Assembly: GCA_947174185.1 (NCBI GenBank)
Contig: CAMWHY010000015.1
Location: forward strand, 1-36,490
DNA from: an uncultured Lachnospiraceae bacterium
GTDB taxonomy: Bacteria; Bacillota; Clostridia; Lachnospirales; Lachnospiraceae
Length of the DNA: 36,490 nucleotides
Direction: 5' to 3'
The notes beneath the pieces are model-generated. The model was not told the DNA's origin and did no database searches. It saw only the letters and a program-made list of their open reading frames with translations. Positions 1-8,866 of the stretch are shown one piece after another. Position 1 is the stretch's first letter, and each line of letters opens with the position of its first letter. The position numbers and the translations under genes were made by a program.

Positions 1-193
1 ATGACAATAGCCTTTCCTTTCATAACTATCTACTCCTATCTAACACCAATCTATCTGTTATGTTTAGTATGATTTTTTTTCTTTTTTTTATTCTTTTTTT
101 AATTTTCCATTTTTTATATTTAACCTCCATTTCTGCATATCTTCTCAGGCGGCTGCATATTTATGAAAACAAAGAAATGATCTGAGGATACCC

Positions 194-2017
194 ATGAACG
201 GATTTTCCGGATTTTTTGATTATACCTTACAAAGAGAATACCAAGAGGAATACCTGCAGGATAAATTAAACAAAATAAGCGAGCCGCTCTGCCGTGTCAA
301 CGCAGAACCTGGCATTCCACTGCATACCGAACATTTTGCAGTCATTGGTTCCACCTCTTACCAGCTTTGTCTCAAAGACCGCTGCTGCTATATCGCGGTG
401 GATGGAAATGTATTTAACAGGCAAGAACTTCTTGAACTGTTAAGGATACGCGGCTATGAAGCAAAAGACAGCTGTCTTTCCGAAATCATATTGGTAGGTT
501 TTATGGAATACGGCATAGAATTCATTCAAAAATTAAACGGCAATTTCAGTATTGTGATCTTTGATGCACGACACGAAACACTTTACCTATTCCGGGATCA
601 CTTCGGGACGAAACCGCTCTTTTATACCACACAGGAGGACTGCATCATCTTTGCTTCCGAGCTGAAATCTCTCCTGGCTTATTCTGAATGCGCTCCCGTT
701 GTATCCAAAAACGGCTTAAATGAACTCTTCAGCATCGGTCCTGCCCATACGCCTGGAAAGACTGTATTTGACAACATTTACGAAGTAAAGCCCGCATGCT
801 GTATCTCAGTCAACCGTTATGGCTGCTGCTCCACACCTTACTGGTCTCTGCCCTGCACTGCGCATTTTGAAAATTACGAAGTCACTGTGCATCATACGGC
901 AGAACTGTTATCCGGCATCATCAAGGAAGAACTTATGCAGGATGAAGACTTCTGCTGTCTGCTCTCCGGCGGAATCGATTCCAGTATCGTCAGCGCATAC
1001 CTCGCCAGAGAATTGAAGGAACGTGGACAGCGGCTGGTCACGGTATCCTTTGATTTTGATCAGAATGATAAATATTTCAAGGCATCTTCCTTCCAGCCCT
1101 CTCAAGACCGTCCTTACGTAGATGCTATGATTAAATTCCTTGGCAGCGAGCATTACTATCTGACCTGCGATCACCAGACGCTTGCCGATATGTTAAAGGA
1201 TTCCGTACGCTCCCATGACGTTCCCTGCATGGCAGATGTGGATTCTTCTCTGCTGTATTTCTGTGGGAAAGTAAAAGAAATCAAAAATGTAGCATACACC
1301 GGAGAATGTGCTGACGAAATTTTCGGCGGTTATCCATGGTTCCACCGGGAAGACCTGCTACAGGCTGACACCTTTCCCTGGACCGCCGACTGCGCACCGC
1401 GCAAGCAACTGTTAAAAGAGTCTTTTCTGGAATTTCTGAACGTAGATGACTATATCAGCGAAACATACCATCAAGCGATACGGGGAATCAGTGTATTGCC
1501 TGATGAATCACCTATTGACGCTTGCAGACGCCGCTATACCTACCTGACGATCCATTGGTTTATGCAGACGCTCCTGACCCGTATGGATCGCTGCGCACGT
1601 TCCACCGGACTGACGGCAAGAATTCCCTTTGCTGACCGAAGGCTTGCGGAATACGTCTATAATGCGCCATGGAGCATGAAAGCAAGAAATGGACTGGTCA
1701 AATCGCTGCTGCGTCAGTCTGCAGAATATCTTCTTCCCAGACAGATCCTGCTGCGCAAAAAAAGTCCGTTCCCCAAGACTTACAATCCCTATTATGAGAA
1801 ATTGTTATCCGACATGTTATCAGAAGTGGTCAAAGACAGCGAGTCACCGCTGCATGATTTTCTGGATATGGAAGCGCTGCAGCAGTTTCTTTCCAACCCG
1901 AAAGACTATGGCGCGCCCTGGTACGGTCAGTTGATGTGCGGTCCCCAGATGATGGCATATTTGCTGCAGATCGATTTCTGGATCCGCGAGTACCAGATCG
2001 ATATACGCCTGTCCTGA
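194..2017 (+). CDS. Asparagine synthetase-like protein with degenerate glutaminase domain
   Basis: 607-residue protein of the AsnB family. The C-terminal synthetase half looks intact: the ATP-pyrophosphatase loop SGGIDSS is at residues 258-264, and GECADEIFGGY at 370-380 is the usual second motif. Family members adenylate aspartate and amidate it with ammonia. The N-terminal Ntn glutaminase half is abnormal. The chain begins MNGFSGFF where functional enzymes begin MCGF, so the nucleophilic Cys is an Asn. The HRGPD stretch is missing, and the NGE motif reads DGN at 70-72. I infer that it cannot hydrolyse glutamine and uses free ammonia or another donor, or a different substrate, as in beta-lactam synthetase relatives. 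The start follows GAGG at about 184-187 with suitable spacing. It is a lone plus-strand gene with a strong terminator. The 193 bases upstream are very T-rich and hold no gene that I can see. Confidence 0.85.
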   Translation: MNGFSGFFDYTLQREYQEEYLQDKLNKISEPLCRVNAEPGIPLHTEHFAVIGSTSYQLCLKDRCCYIAVDGNVFNRQELLELLRIRGYEAKDSCLSEIILVGFMEYGIEFIQKLNGNFSIVIFDARHETLYLFRDHFGTKPLFYTTQEDCIIFASELKSLLAYSECAPVVSKNGLNELFSIGPAHTPGKTVFDNIYEVKPACCISVNRYGCCSTPYWSLPCTAHFENYEVTVHHTAELLSGIIKEELMQDEDFCCLLSGGIDSSIVSAYLARELKERGQRLVTVSFDFDQNDKYFKASSFQPSQDRPYVDAMIKFLGSEHYYLTCDHQTLADMLKDSVRSHDVPCMADVDSSLLYFCGKVKEIKNVAYTGECADEIFGGYPWFHREDLLQADTFPWTADCAPRKQLLKESFLEFLNVDDYISETYHQAIRGISVLPDESPIDACRRRYTYLTIHWFMQTLLTRMDRCARSTGLTARIPFADRRLAEYVYNAPWSMKARNGLVKSLLRQSAEYLLPRQILLRKKSPFPKTYNPYYEKLLSDMLSEVVKDSESPLHDFLDMEALQQFLSNPKDYGAPWYGQLMCGPQMMAYLLQIDFWIREYQIDIRLS

Positions 2018-2089
2018 CCTTATTAAAAAATAGATCAACGGGAAAAATTTTCTGATCTGAATTATAAGAATAAATATTTAAAAATATGT

Positions 2090-2122
2090 AACTGTCCGGT
2101 CATCCCGGGCAGTTTCTTTTTT
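2090..2122 (+). terminator. Intrinsic terminator after the asparagine synthetase-like gene
   Basis: A 10-bp stem (2090-2099 with 2105-2114, one G-T pair, loop TCATC) is followed by TCTTTTTT. The T tract reaches the stop codon of the convergent dpaB gene. Confidence 0.85.
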
Positions 2123-2705
2123 ACAGCGGTACGATCACCGGCTGGATCTGTCTGCCTTCCAATGCCGCCAAGATCGTATCCCCGATAAGATCGACTTTTG
2201 CAATCATGGAATTGGGTTTCTTAACACAATCGTCCTGTCCAAACGGCACAAAATAAATATTTTTCATTGCCATCAGAGCACCAATATTTTTAAAATTGAT
2301 TCCCAGTGCATCATTGGTGGAAACACTTATAACTAACGGCTTCCCATTTCTCAGATGAGCTTTGGCTGCCATCAGAACCGCCGTATCGGTAATGCCGTTG
2401 CAAAGCTTTGCCAGCGTATTGCCGGTGCATGGCGCGATCACCAGCACATCCAGATACGCCTTGGGACCGATCGGCTCCGCCTCCTGTATGGTAAAGATAC
2501 CTTGATTGCCTGTGATATTCTGTATCCGTTCACGATATTCCTCCGCCTTCCAGAAGCGGTTATCCAGTTCCGCTGCATGATCGGAAAAGATCGGGATCAG
2601 ATTTGCACCTTTCTCCTTTAGTGCTTCGATTTCTTTTAAAACTTTATCAAACGTACAGAAAGAACCTGTAATGGCGATCCCCACAGTGCACTCTGATAAT
2701 TTCAT
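2121..2705 (-). CDS. dpaB: Dipicolinate synthase subunit B
   Basis: 194-residue flavoprotein-like protein (SpoVFB family). With DpaA it forms the enzyme that oxidises dihydrodipicolinate to dipicolinic acid in the mother cell; the product is stored in the spore core with calcium. Visible features are the opening VGIAITGSFCTFDKV, an APCTGNTLAKL stretch and the NDALGINFKNIGALM segment typical of this family. The length is normal. It lies 40 bases downstream of dpaA and is very probably co-transcribed with it. The call is firm because the A and B subunits sit together in the usual order. Confidence 0.93.
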   Translation of the reverse strand: MKLSECTVGIAITGSFCTFDKVLKEIEALKEKGANLIPIFSDHAAELDNRFWKAEEYRERIQNITGNQGIFTIQEAEPIGPKAYLDVLVIAPCTGNTLAKLCNGITDTAVLMAAKAHLRNGKPLVISVSTNDALGINFKNIGALMAMKNIYFVPFGQDDCVKKPNSMIAKVDLIGDTILAALEGRQIQPVIVPL

Positions 2706-2745
2706 ACCAGCATACCCCTTCCTTTTGATATCCGTTGATGAATTA

Positions 2746-3618
2746 TCATATGCAGTTTTTGGAGAACTGTGACATAATCGCCTCTGCTAAAATCTCCCCG
2801 GATGTCTTCGGGGCATACTTACCCGGAAGTCCAAGCGAAAGCTTTGCTTTGATCCCCACATACCGGCAGTAATCAAAGTCTGTACCACCCGGCTTGGACG
2901 CAATATCAATGATCACCACATTTTTGTCAAACCGGGACAATACCTGTTCGGTGAGCACCAGCGCCGGTGCCGTATTAAATACATACGTATATTTTTCCGA
3001 CTGTCCATCGCCGCGTTCAAACATCTCCCTGACTTCGTAACCCATAGCGCGCGCTTTCGTGCGGCTGACTGCATTTCTTGCCATCACGGTTACTTTCGCC
3101 TGTAGTCCCTTTAACTTATCTGCCAGAACGCTTCCGCATTTGCCATAACCGATGACAAGACATTCTTTACCATGAAGCGTTTCCTCACCCAGCATCATCG
3201 ACTCCACCACCGCTCCTTCTGCCGTAGCGATGGCATTGCCGATGGCAACGGATTCGTCCTTCATCAGGTCATATAAAAGCGCTCCCTTTTCCTTACATGT
3301 TTTTATAAGCTGCTCAGAGAAAAGACCTCCATAGAGTTTTTGTCCTTCCTTTAAATTCTCGTATAACTCCGATAATAATACCACATCATCAGCCGTCTCC
3401 TGCTTGATCGTCTTGCCATCTACTGATACAGGGATCGGCAGTACGATGATATCTGCCTCTCCCATCTGCAGCTTTAATGCGGTAGATTTCAAAATCTCCA
3501 GCTTGCCTTTTTCCTTAATGGGCACGCCATAACAACATACACAATAACCATTCTTCTGAAGCGCCTCCGCAACATAATACTGCCTGCTGTCACCACCCAT
3601 GACCAAGACTTTTTCCAT
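2746..3618 (-). CDS. dpaA: Dipicolinate synthase subunit A
   Basis: 290-residue dehydrogenase-like subunit (SpoVFA). The N-terminus MEKVLVMGGDSRQYY is characteristic, and a Rossmann-type nucleotide-binding stretch GYGKCGSVLADKL lies in the second half. I chose the start at 3618 because GGAGG sits 7 bases upstream; the longer reading frame to 3666 has no ribosome-binding site. The gene is separated from engB by a strong terminator, so it needs its own promoter in the 90-base gap. CATAGGATA there fits the -10 pattern of mother-cell sigma factors (CATAnnnTA), but I see no convincing -35. The neighbouring dapA/asd genes found with it in Bacillus are absent here. Confidence 0.93.
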   Translation of the reverse strand: MEKVLVMGGDSRQYYVAEALQKNGYCVCCYGVPIKEKGKLEILKSTALKLQMGEADIIVLPIPVSVDGKTIKQETADDVVLLSELYENLKEGQKLYGGLFSEQLIKTCKEKGALLYDLMKDESVAIGNAIATAEGAVVESMMLGEETLHGKECLVIGYGKCGSVLADKLKGLQAKVTVMARNAVSRTKARAMGYEVREMFERGDGQSEKYTYVFNTAPALVLTEQVLSRFDKNVVIIDIASKPGGTDFDYCRYVGIKAKLSLGLPGKYAPKTSGEILAEAIMSQFSKNCI

Positions 3619-3708
3619 CTGGCTACCTCCATAGATAAATAATATATTAGGTAATTGCAATATCATATCTTACAAAATTTTGACAGGAACGTATATTATA
3701 TCCTATGC

Positions 3709-3735
3709 AAAAAGCCTCCGGCTGCTACCGGAGGC
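3709..3735 (-). terminator. Intrinsic terminator after engB
   Basis: Perfect 8-bp stem GCCTCCGG/CCGGAGGC (3714-3721 with 3728-3735) with a 6-base loop. T runs lie on both sides: TTTTT on the minus strand directly after engB and TTTTTT on the plus strand. Confidence 0.9.
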
Positions 3736-3747
3736 TTTTTTATGTTC

Positions 3748-4329
3748 TTATTTCTGCTGTTCTATCAATTCGTATATCTCATCCCTTCCCTGCTTCGACA
3801 GTGCAGAAAACGGAATAATGACGCTCTCCTTTTTATCTCCCAGCGTCTGCCGGATCAACTTCACCTGCTTTTGTATCTGACTCCTGTTGATTTTATCCAG
3901 CTTCGTTGCAATGATTACCGGTTCAAATCCCTGAGCCACGATCCATTCATACATCATTTTATCATTGGCGGAAGGCGCGTGGCGGATATCAATCAGCAAA
4001 AAGACCGCCTTTAGCTGCTTCGACTGATGCAGATAACGCTCCACCATCTTTCCCCATTTTGCCGTCGTTTCTTTTCCTGCCTTGGCATATCCGTACCCGG
4101 GTAGATCGACAAAATATAGTTCATGATTAATATTATAGAAATTGATCGTCTGCGTCTTTCCGGGCTGCGAGCTTGTCTTTGCCAGTGACTTTCTCTGCAT
4201 CAAAGCGTTGATCAACGACGATTTTCCCACATTGCTCTTCCCCGCAAAAGCAAATTCCGCACAGGCATTTTCCGGCAGCTTACTCGTAATTCCGCAGACA
4301 GTTTCCAGTTCCACACTTTTGATAATCAT
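3748..4329 (-). CDS. engB: Ribosome biogenesis GTP-binding protein EngB/YsxC
   Basis: 193-residue TRAFAC GTPase needed for late assembly of the large ribosomal subunit. The motifs are clear: G1 GKSNVGKSS, the switch segment SSQPGKTQTINFY, G3 DLPGYGYAK and G4 TKLD. Starting at 4329 (MIIKSVELE) matches the length of Bacillus YsxC (about 195). The longer ORF to 4410 runs through an intergenic repeat and is rejected. An in-frame ATG at 4341 lies immediately after a GGAAAGG Shine-Dalgarno-like sequence that belongs to that repeat, so a four-residue longer form is possible. It follows lon as in other Firmicutes and ends at a strong terminator. Confidence 0.95.
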   Translation of the reverse strand: MIIKSVELETVCGITSKLPENACAEFAFAGKSNVGKSSLINALMQRKSLAKTSSQPGKTQTINFYNINHELYFVDLPGYGYAKAGKETTAKWGKMVERYLHQSKQLKAVFLLIDIRHAPSANDKMMYEWIVAQGFEPVIIATKLDKINRSQIQKQVKLIRQTLGDKKESVIIPFSALSKQGRDEIYELIEQQK

Positions 4330-4416
4330 AGTAATAACCATGCCTTTCCATAACCCGTGAATTTGAGCCGCAGGCGCAAATTTACGATTGAAAAATCTTT
4401 GATTTTTCAATCTAAT
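4330..4416 (-). repeat. Modular hairpin repeat, copy 1 (lon-engB gap)
   Basis: On the minus strand it contains a perfect 12-bp hairpin (4386-4397 with 4401-4412, built on GATTGAAAAATC). Next comes GCGCCTGCGGC inside a second AAATT-flanked stem. It ends with GTTATGGAAAGGCATGGTT, then ATTACT directly against the engB start. The same modules recur near 19.9 kb and 28.9 kb. Confidence 0.7.
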
Positions 4417-4422
4417 CCTCTG

Positions 4423-6810
4423 TTATTTTTTAATGGCCAGCTTCAGCACATCCTCCATCCGCTCCACATAAACGATATCCAGTCCTGACTTGATCTCGTC
4501 AGATATTTCAGCCACATCCCTCTCATTCTTTGCCGGCACCAGCACCGTCTTCATACCCGCTTGTTTAGCAGCAAGCGTTTTTTCCTTTAGCCCTCCGATC
4601 GGCAGTATCCTGCCACGCAGAGTAATCTCACCGGTCATAGCAATCTCTGGTCTGACCTTCTGATTCGTCATAGCAGAAAATACCGCTGTCGCCATTGTAA
4701 TACCGGCGCTCGGACCATCCTTCGGCACTGCCCCCTCCGGAATATGGATATGAATATCATGCTCCTTAAAATACTCCGGCTTGATCTGATATGTTCCTGC
4801 TATGGAGCGGAGATAGCTGATCGCCGCCATCGCAGATTCCTTCATCACGTCTCCCATCTGCCCCGTCAGCTTCACTTCACCTTTTCCGGGCAGGATACCT
4901 GCTTCCACTTCCAGCGTATCTCCGCCCACACTGGTCCAGGCCAGTCCTCTGACGACACCGACCTCTGCTTTGGCATTCCGCCGGTTGTTTTGGTATTTCT
5001 CTTTTCCCAGATAATCAGAAAGTTCTTTTTTCGTAATTACCGTACACGCCTTTACCGCAGGCTGATCCTCCTCTTCCCGCTGCTGTTCCACCAGATTCGC
5101 AGCTACTCTTCTACAGATCTTGTCCAGCTTCCTCTCCAGTTCACGAACACCCGCTTCTCTGGTATATCCCAGGATCACTTCACGCAACGCGCTATCCTGA
5201 AGCCTGACCTGCTTCGGTTTCATACCGTTTCGTTTTAATACCTTAGGGAAAAGATGCTCCTTAGCAATATGAAATTTCTCCGTGTCCGTATAGCCGGATA
5301 ATTCGATGATCTCCATCCTATCCAATAACGGTCGCGGAATCGTCTGCGTTGTATTTGCCGTCGCGATAAACATAATCTTGGAAAGGTCCATCGGCAATTC
5401 CACATAGTGATCCCTGAAATTGCAATTCTGCTCTGAATCCAATACCTCCAGCATCGCCGATGCCACATCGCCCTTATAATCCTGACTCATCTTATCAATC
5501 TCATCCAGAAGCATCAGCGGATTTTTTACACCTGCCTGTTTCAGTCCTGTCGTAATACGCCCCGGCATGGAACCAATATAAGTCCGTCTGTGCCCTCTGA
5601 TCTCCGCCTCATCCCGCACGCCGCCAAGGCAAACACGAACATATTTCTTACCAGTTGCCTCCGCGATGGAACGCGCAATGGAAGTCTTTCCCGTACCCGG
5701 AGGTCCTACCAGACAAAGAATCGTACTCTGCGCCTCCTGCGTCAATGACTTGACCGCAAGGTATTCTATGATACGTTTCTTAATATCTTCCAGTCCGTAA
5801 TGATCCGCATCCAGGATCTTCCTCGCCTCATTCAGCCGGATATGATCTTCCGACATCTTATCCCATGGAAGTTCTAAAAGCGTCTCAAGATACAGTCTCT
5901 GTGTCGCCGCATCCGACGAAGCTTCACTCATTAATTCCAGACGGTGGATCTCCTTGTCGATGGCTTTCTTAATTTCTTCAGAAGCGGTCAGCTTTTCCAC
6001 CGCTTTTGCATACTTTTCTTCCTCCGTATCGTCCCCTGCATTTTTATTTAATTCCTTTTTAATAAAAGCAAGCTGTTCCCGCAGAATATATTCTCTCTGA
6101 TTCTGCTCCACCTGATCGGATAATTTTTCCCCAAGCTCCTTTCGGATATGATCCGTCACAATCTCCTTACGCATTAAATCTGCAAGGATCTCATATCTTT
6201 TAGGAATATCCACCGCTTCCAGAACCAGCAGCTTCTGCTCTGCTGAAATCGGCAGGTTTCCTGCCAGCAGATCCAGAAAATCTCCTAGCTTCACAGCATT
6301 TTTTAACTTCTCCGACAGATACTGGTCGTTCTGCCCATGCCCGTCATAATACTGTATGAACAGTTCCAGACTGTCCCTGCGCATGGCTTCATAACGCAGA
6401 ACATCCCGCTTCGCAGGATCCGCTTCCTGTATCAATATAATATCCGCCGCCGGATAGTCCAAATCTGTAAGCCTTAGCGAAGATACGCAGGCCCTTTGGC
6501 AGATTTCAAATAGAACATGCACCCGCTTCCCCGATACTCTGGTGAGCCGCTCTACCTTTGCCATGACGCCAACCTGACAGATATCAGACAGCTCCTTTAC
6601 TTCTTCTTTCCCTGATCTTTGAAGTCCCAGAAAAACATTTCCATCCATAACCATTGCATGTTCTACGCTGGCGATAGACTCCGTGTCATCCAGCTCCAGA
6701 TGCATCCGTGTTCCGGGAAGAACGACCAAAGATGCCAGCACTACCACAGGGATTTCCTGTACCATATTCTCTTTTTCTATATTATCGTTCTTTTTCATTT
6801 TCCTCTCCAT
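4423..6810 (-). CDS. lon: ATP-dependent protease Lon
   Basis: 795-residue cytosolic AAA+ serine protease of the LonA type. The N-terminal substrate-binding region spans about 20-210. A coiled-coil region follows. The AAA+ module has Walker A GPPGTGKT at 369-376 and Walker B LMLLDEID near 432-439. The C-terminal protease domain has the Ser/Lys dyad: PKDGPSAG gives Ser701 and GGLKEK gives Lys744. The length is normal. GGAGG lies 7 bases before ATG 6810; an internal ATG four codons later is also preceded by an AGAGG-type site. It lies directly downstream of clpX but beyond a terminator-like hairpin, so it may have separate or attenuated expression. Confidence 0.97.
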   Translation of the reverse strand: MERKMKKNDNIEKENMVQEIPVVVLASLVVLPGTRMHLELDDTESIASVEHAMVMDGNVFLGLQRSGKEEVKELSDICQVGVMAKVERLTRVSGKRVHVLFEICQRACVSSLRLTDLDYPAADIILIQEADPAKRDVLRYEAMRRDSLELFIQYYDGHGQNDQYLSEKLKNAVKLGDFLDLLAGNLPISAEQKLLVLEAVDIPKRYEILADLMRKEIVTDHIRKELGEKLSDQVEQNQREYILREQLAFIKKELNKNAGDDTEEEKYAKAVEKLTASEEIKKAIDKEIHRLELMSEASSDAATQRLYLETLLELPWDKMSEDHIRLNEARKILDADHYGLEDIKKRIIEYLAVKSLTQEAQSTILCLVGPPGTGKTSIARSIAEATGKKYVRVCLGGVRDEAEIRGHRRTYIGSMPGRITTGLKQAGVKNPLMLLDEIDKMSQDYKGDVASAMLEVLDSEQNCNFRDHYVELPMDLSKIMFIATANTTQTIPRPLLDRMEIIELSGYTDTEKFHIAKEHLFPKVLKRNGMKPKQVRLQDSALREVILGYTREAGVRELERKLDKICRRVAANLVEQQREEEDQPAVKACTVITKKELSDYLGKEKYQNNRRNAKAEVGVVRGLAWTSVGGDTLEVEAGILPGKGEVKLTGQMGDVMKESAMAAISYLRSIAGTYQIKPEYFKEHDIHIHIPEGAVPKDGPSAGITMATAVFSAMTNQKVRPEIAMTGEITLRGRILPIGGLKEKTLAAKQAGMKTVLVPAKNERDVAEISDEIKSGLDIVYVERMEDVLKLAIKK

Positions 6811-6834
6811 ACTGCAGCCTCCAGCTCTCAGACA

Positions 6835-6859
6835 TAAAAGACCGCATCAGCTGCGGTCT
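6835..6859 (-). terminator. Terminator-like hairpin between clpX and lon
   Basis: Perfect 8-bp stem AGACCGCA/TGCGGTCT (6839-6846 with 6852-6859), loop of 5. TTTTATG follows it on the minus strand, 15 bases after the clpX stop and about 25 before the lon start. Confidence 0.65.
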
Positions 6860-6874
6860 CTTTACTCTTCTGCA

Positions 6875-8158
6875 TCATTCTGCTTTTTTCCTTGGCATTT
6901 TCTTTGAACTCTGCCGATGAACTACGATCGGTTCACTCTCTCCTTCAACCGCGCCCTTAGTAATAATACAGCTTTCAATCGTCTCATCTGACGGGATCTG
7001 ATACATCACATCCATCATAATATCTTCCATGATAGAACGAAGTCCCCTCGCACCGGTCTTTCTGGTAACTGCCTTTTCCGCAATAGCCTCCACAGCATCC
7101 TGTTCAAAGGTAAGCCTTACCTCATCCATATCAAATAATGCCTGATACTGTTTGATAAGCGCATTCTTAGGTTCCTCCAGAATACGTACCAAAGCTTCCT
7201 TATCCAGTCCCTCCAAAGAAACCGTCACTGGCACTCGTCCGACAAATTCCGGGATCAGTCCAAATTTGATCAGATCCTGTGGCGTCACATCATGCAGAAG
7301 TGCTGATATATTATCTTCCGGTTTTACCGTGATCTCTGCATTAAACCCGATAGATTTTTTGTTCAATCTATCGCCGATAATCTTCTCCAATCCGTCAAAT
7401 GCGCCCCCACAAATAAACAAAATATTAGTCGTATCAATCTGGATCAGCTCCTGATGCGGATGCTTTCGTCCACCTTGCGGCGGTACGGAAGCCTGCGTGC
7501 CCTCTACGATCTTAAGCAACGCCTGCTGCACCCCTTCACCGGAAACATCCCGTGTAATCGATACATTCTCGCTTTTTTTTGTAATTTTATCAATCTCATC
7601 GATGTAAATAATGCCATATTGCGCACGCTCCACATCATAATCTGCCGCCTGAATCAGTTTCAACAGAATATTTTCCACGTCTTCACCGACATATCCAGCC
7701 TCCGTCAATGTCGTTGCATCCGCAATCGCAAACGGTACATTGATGATCTTTGCAAGAGACTGTGCAAGATATGTTTTACCGGATCCGGTAGGCCCTACCA
7801 TGATGATATTGCTCTTTTGCAGCTCCACATCCAGATCCTTTGACGCTGTCACACGCTTATAATGATTATATACCGCTACCGAAAGAACCTTCTTCGCTTC
7901 CTCCTGCCCGATCACGTAATCGTCCAGAAACTCTTTGATCTGTACCGGTTTCAAAAGGTTGATGTCTTTCTGTTCTTCTTCCTCTTCCTCCTCCATATCA
8001 AAATCGTCCAGCTCTTCTTCAATGATATCGGAACAGATATCCACACAACTGTCACAGATAAACACCCCGTTCGGACCCGAAATCATCTTCCGCACCTGAT
8101 CCTGCGACTTATTGCAAAATGAGCAGCGTATCCTGCTATCCGTACTCTTTCCCGCCAT
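6875..8158 (-). CDS. clpX: ATP-dependent Clp protease, ATP-binding subunit ClpX
   Basis: 427-residue AAA+ unfoldase that feeds substrates to ClpP. The N-terminal C4 zinc-binding domain has Cys12, Cys15, Cys35 and Cys38. An unusually acidic linker (EEEEEEE near 57-62) follows. Walker A is GPTGSGKT at 122-129 and Walker B is IIYIDEID near 183-190. The IGF loop that docks on ClpP is at 270-272. Length and motifs are those of a full functional protein. It starts 32 bases after the clpP stop and is part of the tig-clpP-clpX run. Confidence 0.97.
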   Translation of the reverse strand: MAGKSTDSRIRCSFCNKSQDQVRKMISGPNGVFICDSCVDICSDIIEEELDDFDMEEEEEEEQKDINLLKPVQIKEFLDDYVIGQEEAKKVLSVAVYNHYKRVTASKDLDVELQKSNIIMVGPTGSGKTYLAQSLAKIINVPFAIADATTLTEAGYVGEDVENILLKLIQAADYDVERAQYGIIYIDEIDKITKKSENVSITRDVSGEGVQQALLKIVEGTQASVPPQGGRKHPHQELIQIDTTNILFICGGAFDGLEKIIGDRLNKKSIGFNAEITVKPEDNISALLHDVTPQDLIKFGLIPEFVGRVPVTVSLEGLDKEALVRILEEPKNALIKQYQALFDMDEVRLTFEQDAVEAIAEKAVTRKTGARGLRSIMEDIMMDVMYQIPSDETIESCIITKGAVEGESEPIVVHRQSSKKMPRKKAE

Positions 8159-8190
8159 AATCTATTATTCTCCTAAATATATATGCCCGC

Positions 8191-8814
8191 TCAATCTTTC
8201 TTATCGGTGGTAGGACGCTTGGTGATCACATCGTCTATCAGTCCATACGCCTTGGCTTCCTCCGCCGTCTTCCAGTTATCCCTGTCGGTATCTGCAGCAA
8301 TAACATCCAACGGCTGTCCGCAGTTCTCCGCTAATATACGATTTAATTTTTCTTTCGTCTTTAAGATATGCTTTGCAGCAATCTCAATTTCCGTCGCCTG
8401 TCCCTGTGCACCTCCTAAGGGCTGGTGGATCATGATCTCCGCATTAGGCAGAGCGAATCTCTTTCCCTTAGCGCCGCCTGCCAGCAGAAATGCCCCCATA
8501 CTTGCCGCCATACCAATACAATTGGTGGAAACATCACATTTTACAAACTGCATGGTGTCATAAATCGCCATACCTGCTGTAACCGAACCGCCAGGACTGT
8601 TAATATACATCTGAATGTCCTTCTCCGGATCCTCTGCTTCCAGGAATAAAAGCTGTGCCACAACAAGACTTGCAGTCACTTCATTTACCTCGCTGCCCAG
8701 AAAGATGATCCTTTCTTTCAATAATCTGGAGTAAATGTCATAGGACCTTTCTCCCCGGCTCGTCTGCTCGACAACCATAGGGACCAGTTCATTATAAATC
8801 GTCTGATTCACCAA
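8191..8814 (-). CDS. clpP: ATP-dependent Clp protease, proteolytic subunit ClpP
   Basis: 207-residue serine protease forming the 14-mer chamber used with ClpX. The triad is visible: Ser105 in GMAASMGAF, His130 in MIHQPLGG and an Asp in DTDRD (probably Asp175). [11 protein letters not shown] near 71-81 is the oxyanion strand. The length is standard. It lies 52 bases downstream of tig and 32 bases upstream of clpX, which fits one transcript. Confidence 0.97.
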   Translation of the reverse strand: MVNQTIYNELVPMVVEQTSRGERSYDIYSRLLKERIIFLGSEVNEVTASLVVAQLLFLEAEDPEKDIQMYINSPGGSVTAGMAIYDTMQFVKCDVSTNCIGMAASMGAFLLAGGAKGKRFALPNAEIMIHQPLGGAQGQATEIEIAAKHILKTKEKLNRILAENCGQPLDVIAADTDRDNWKTAEEAKAYGLIDDVITKRPTTDKKD

Positions 8815-8866
8815 ATAACACCTCTTTCATCAATTTACATTCTTAATATTGTTCCGCCTGCTCAAG

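Noticed and set aside
4341-4410. N-terminal extension of EngB
   Set aside because: The sequence is the intergenic hairpin repeat, and the extension is absent from known family lengths.
4744-5238. 164-codon plus-strand ORF
   Set aside because: Antisense to the AAA+/protease region of lon; no domain pattern.
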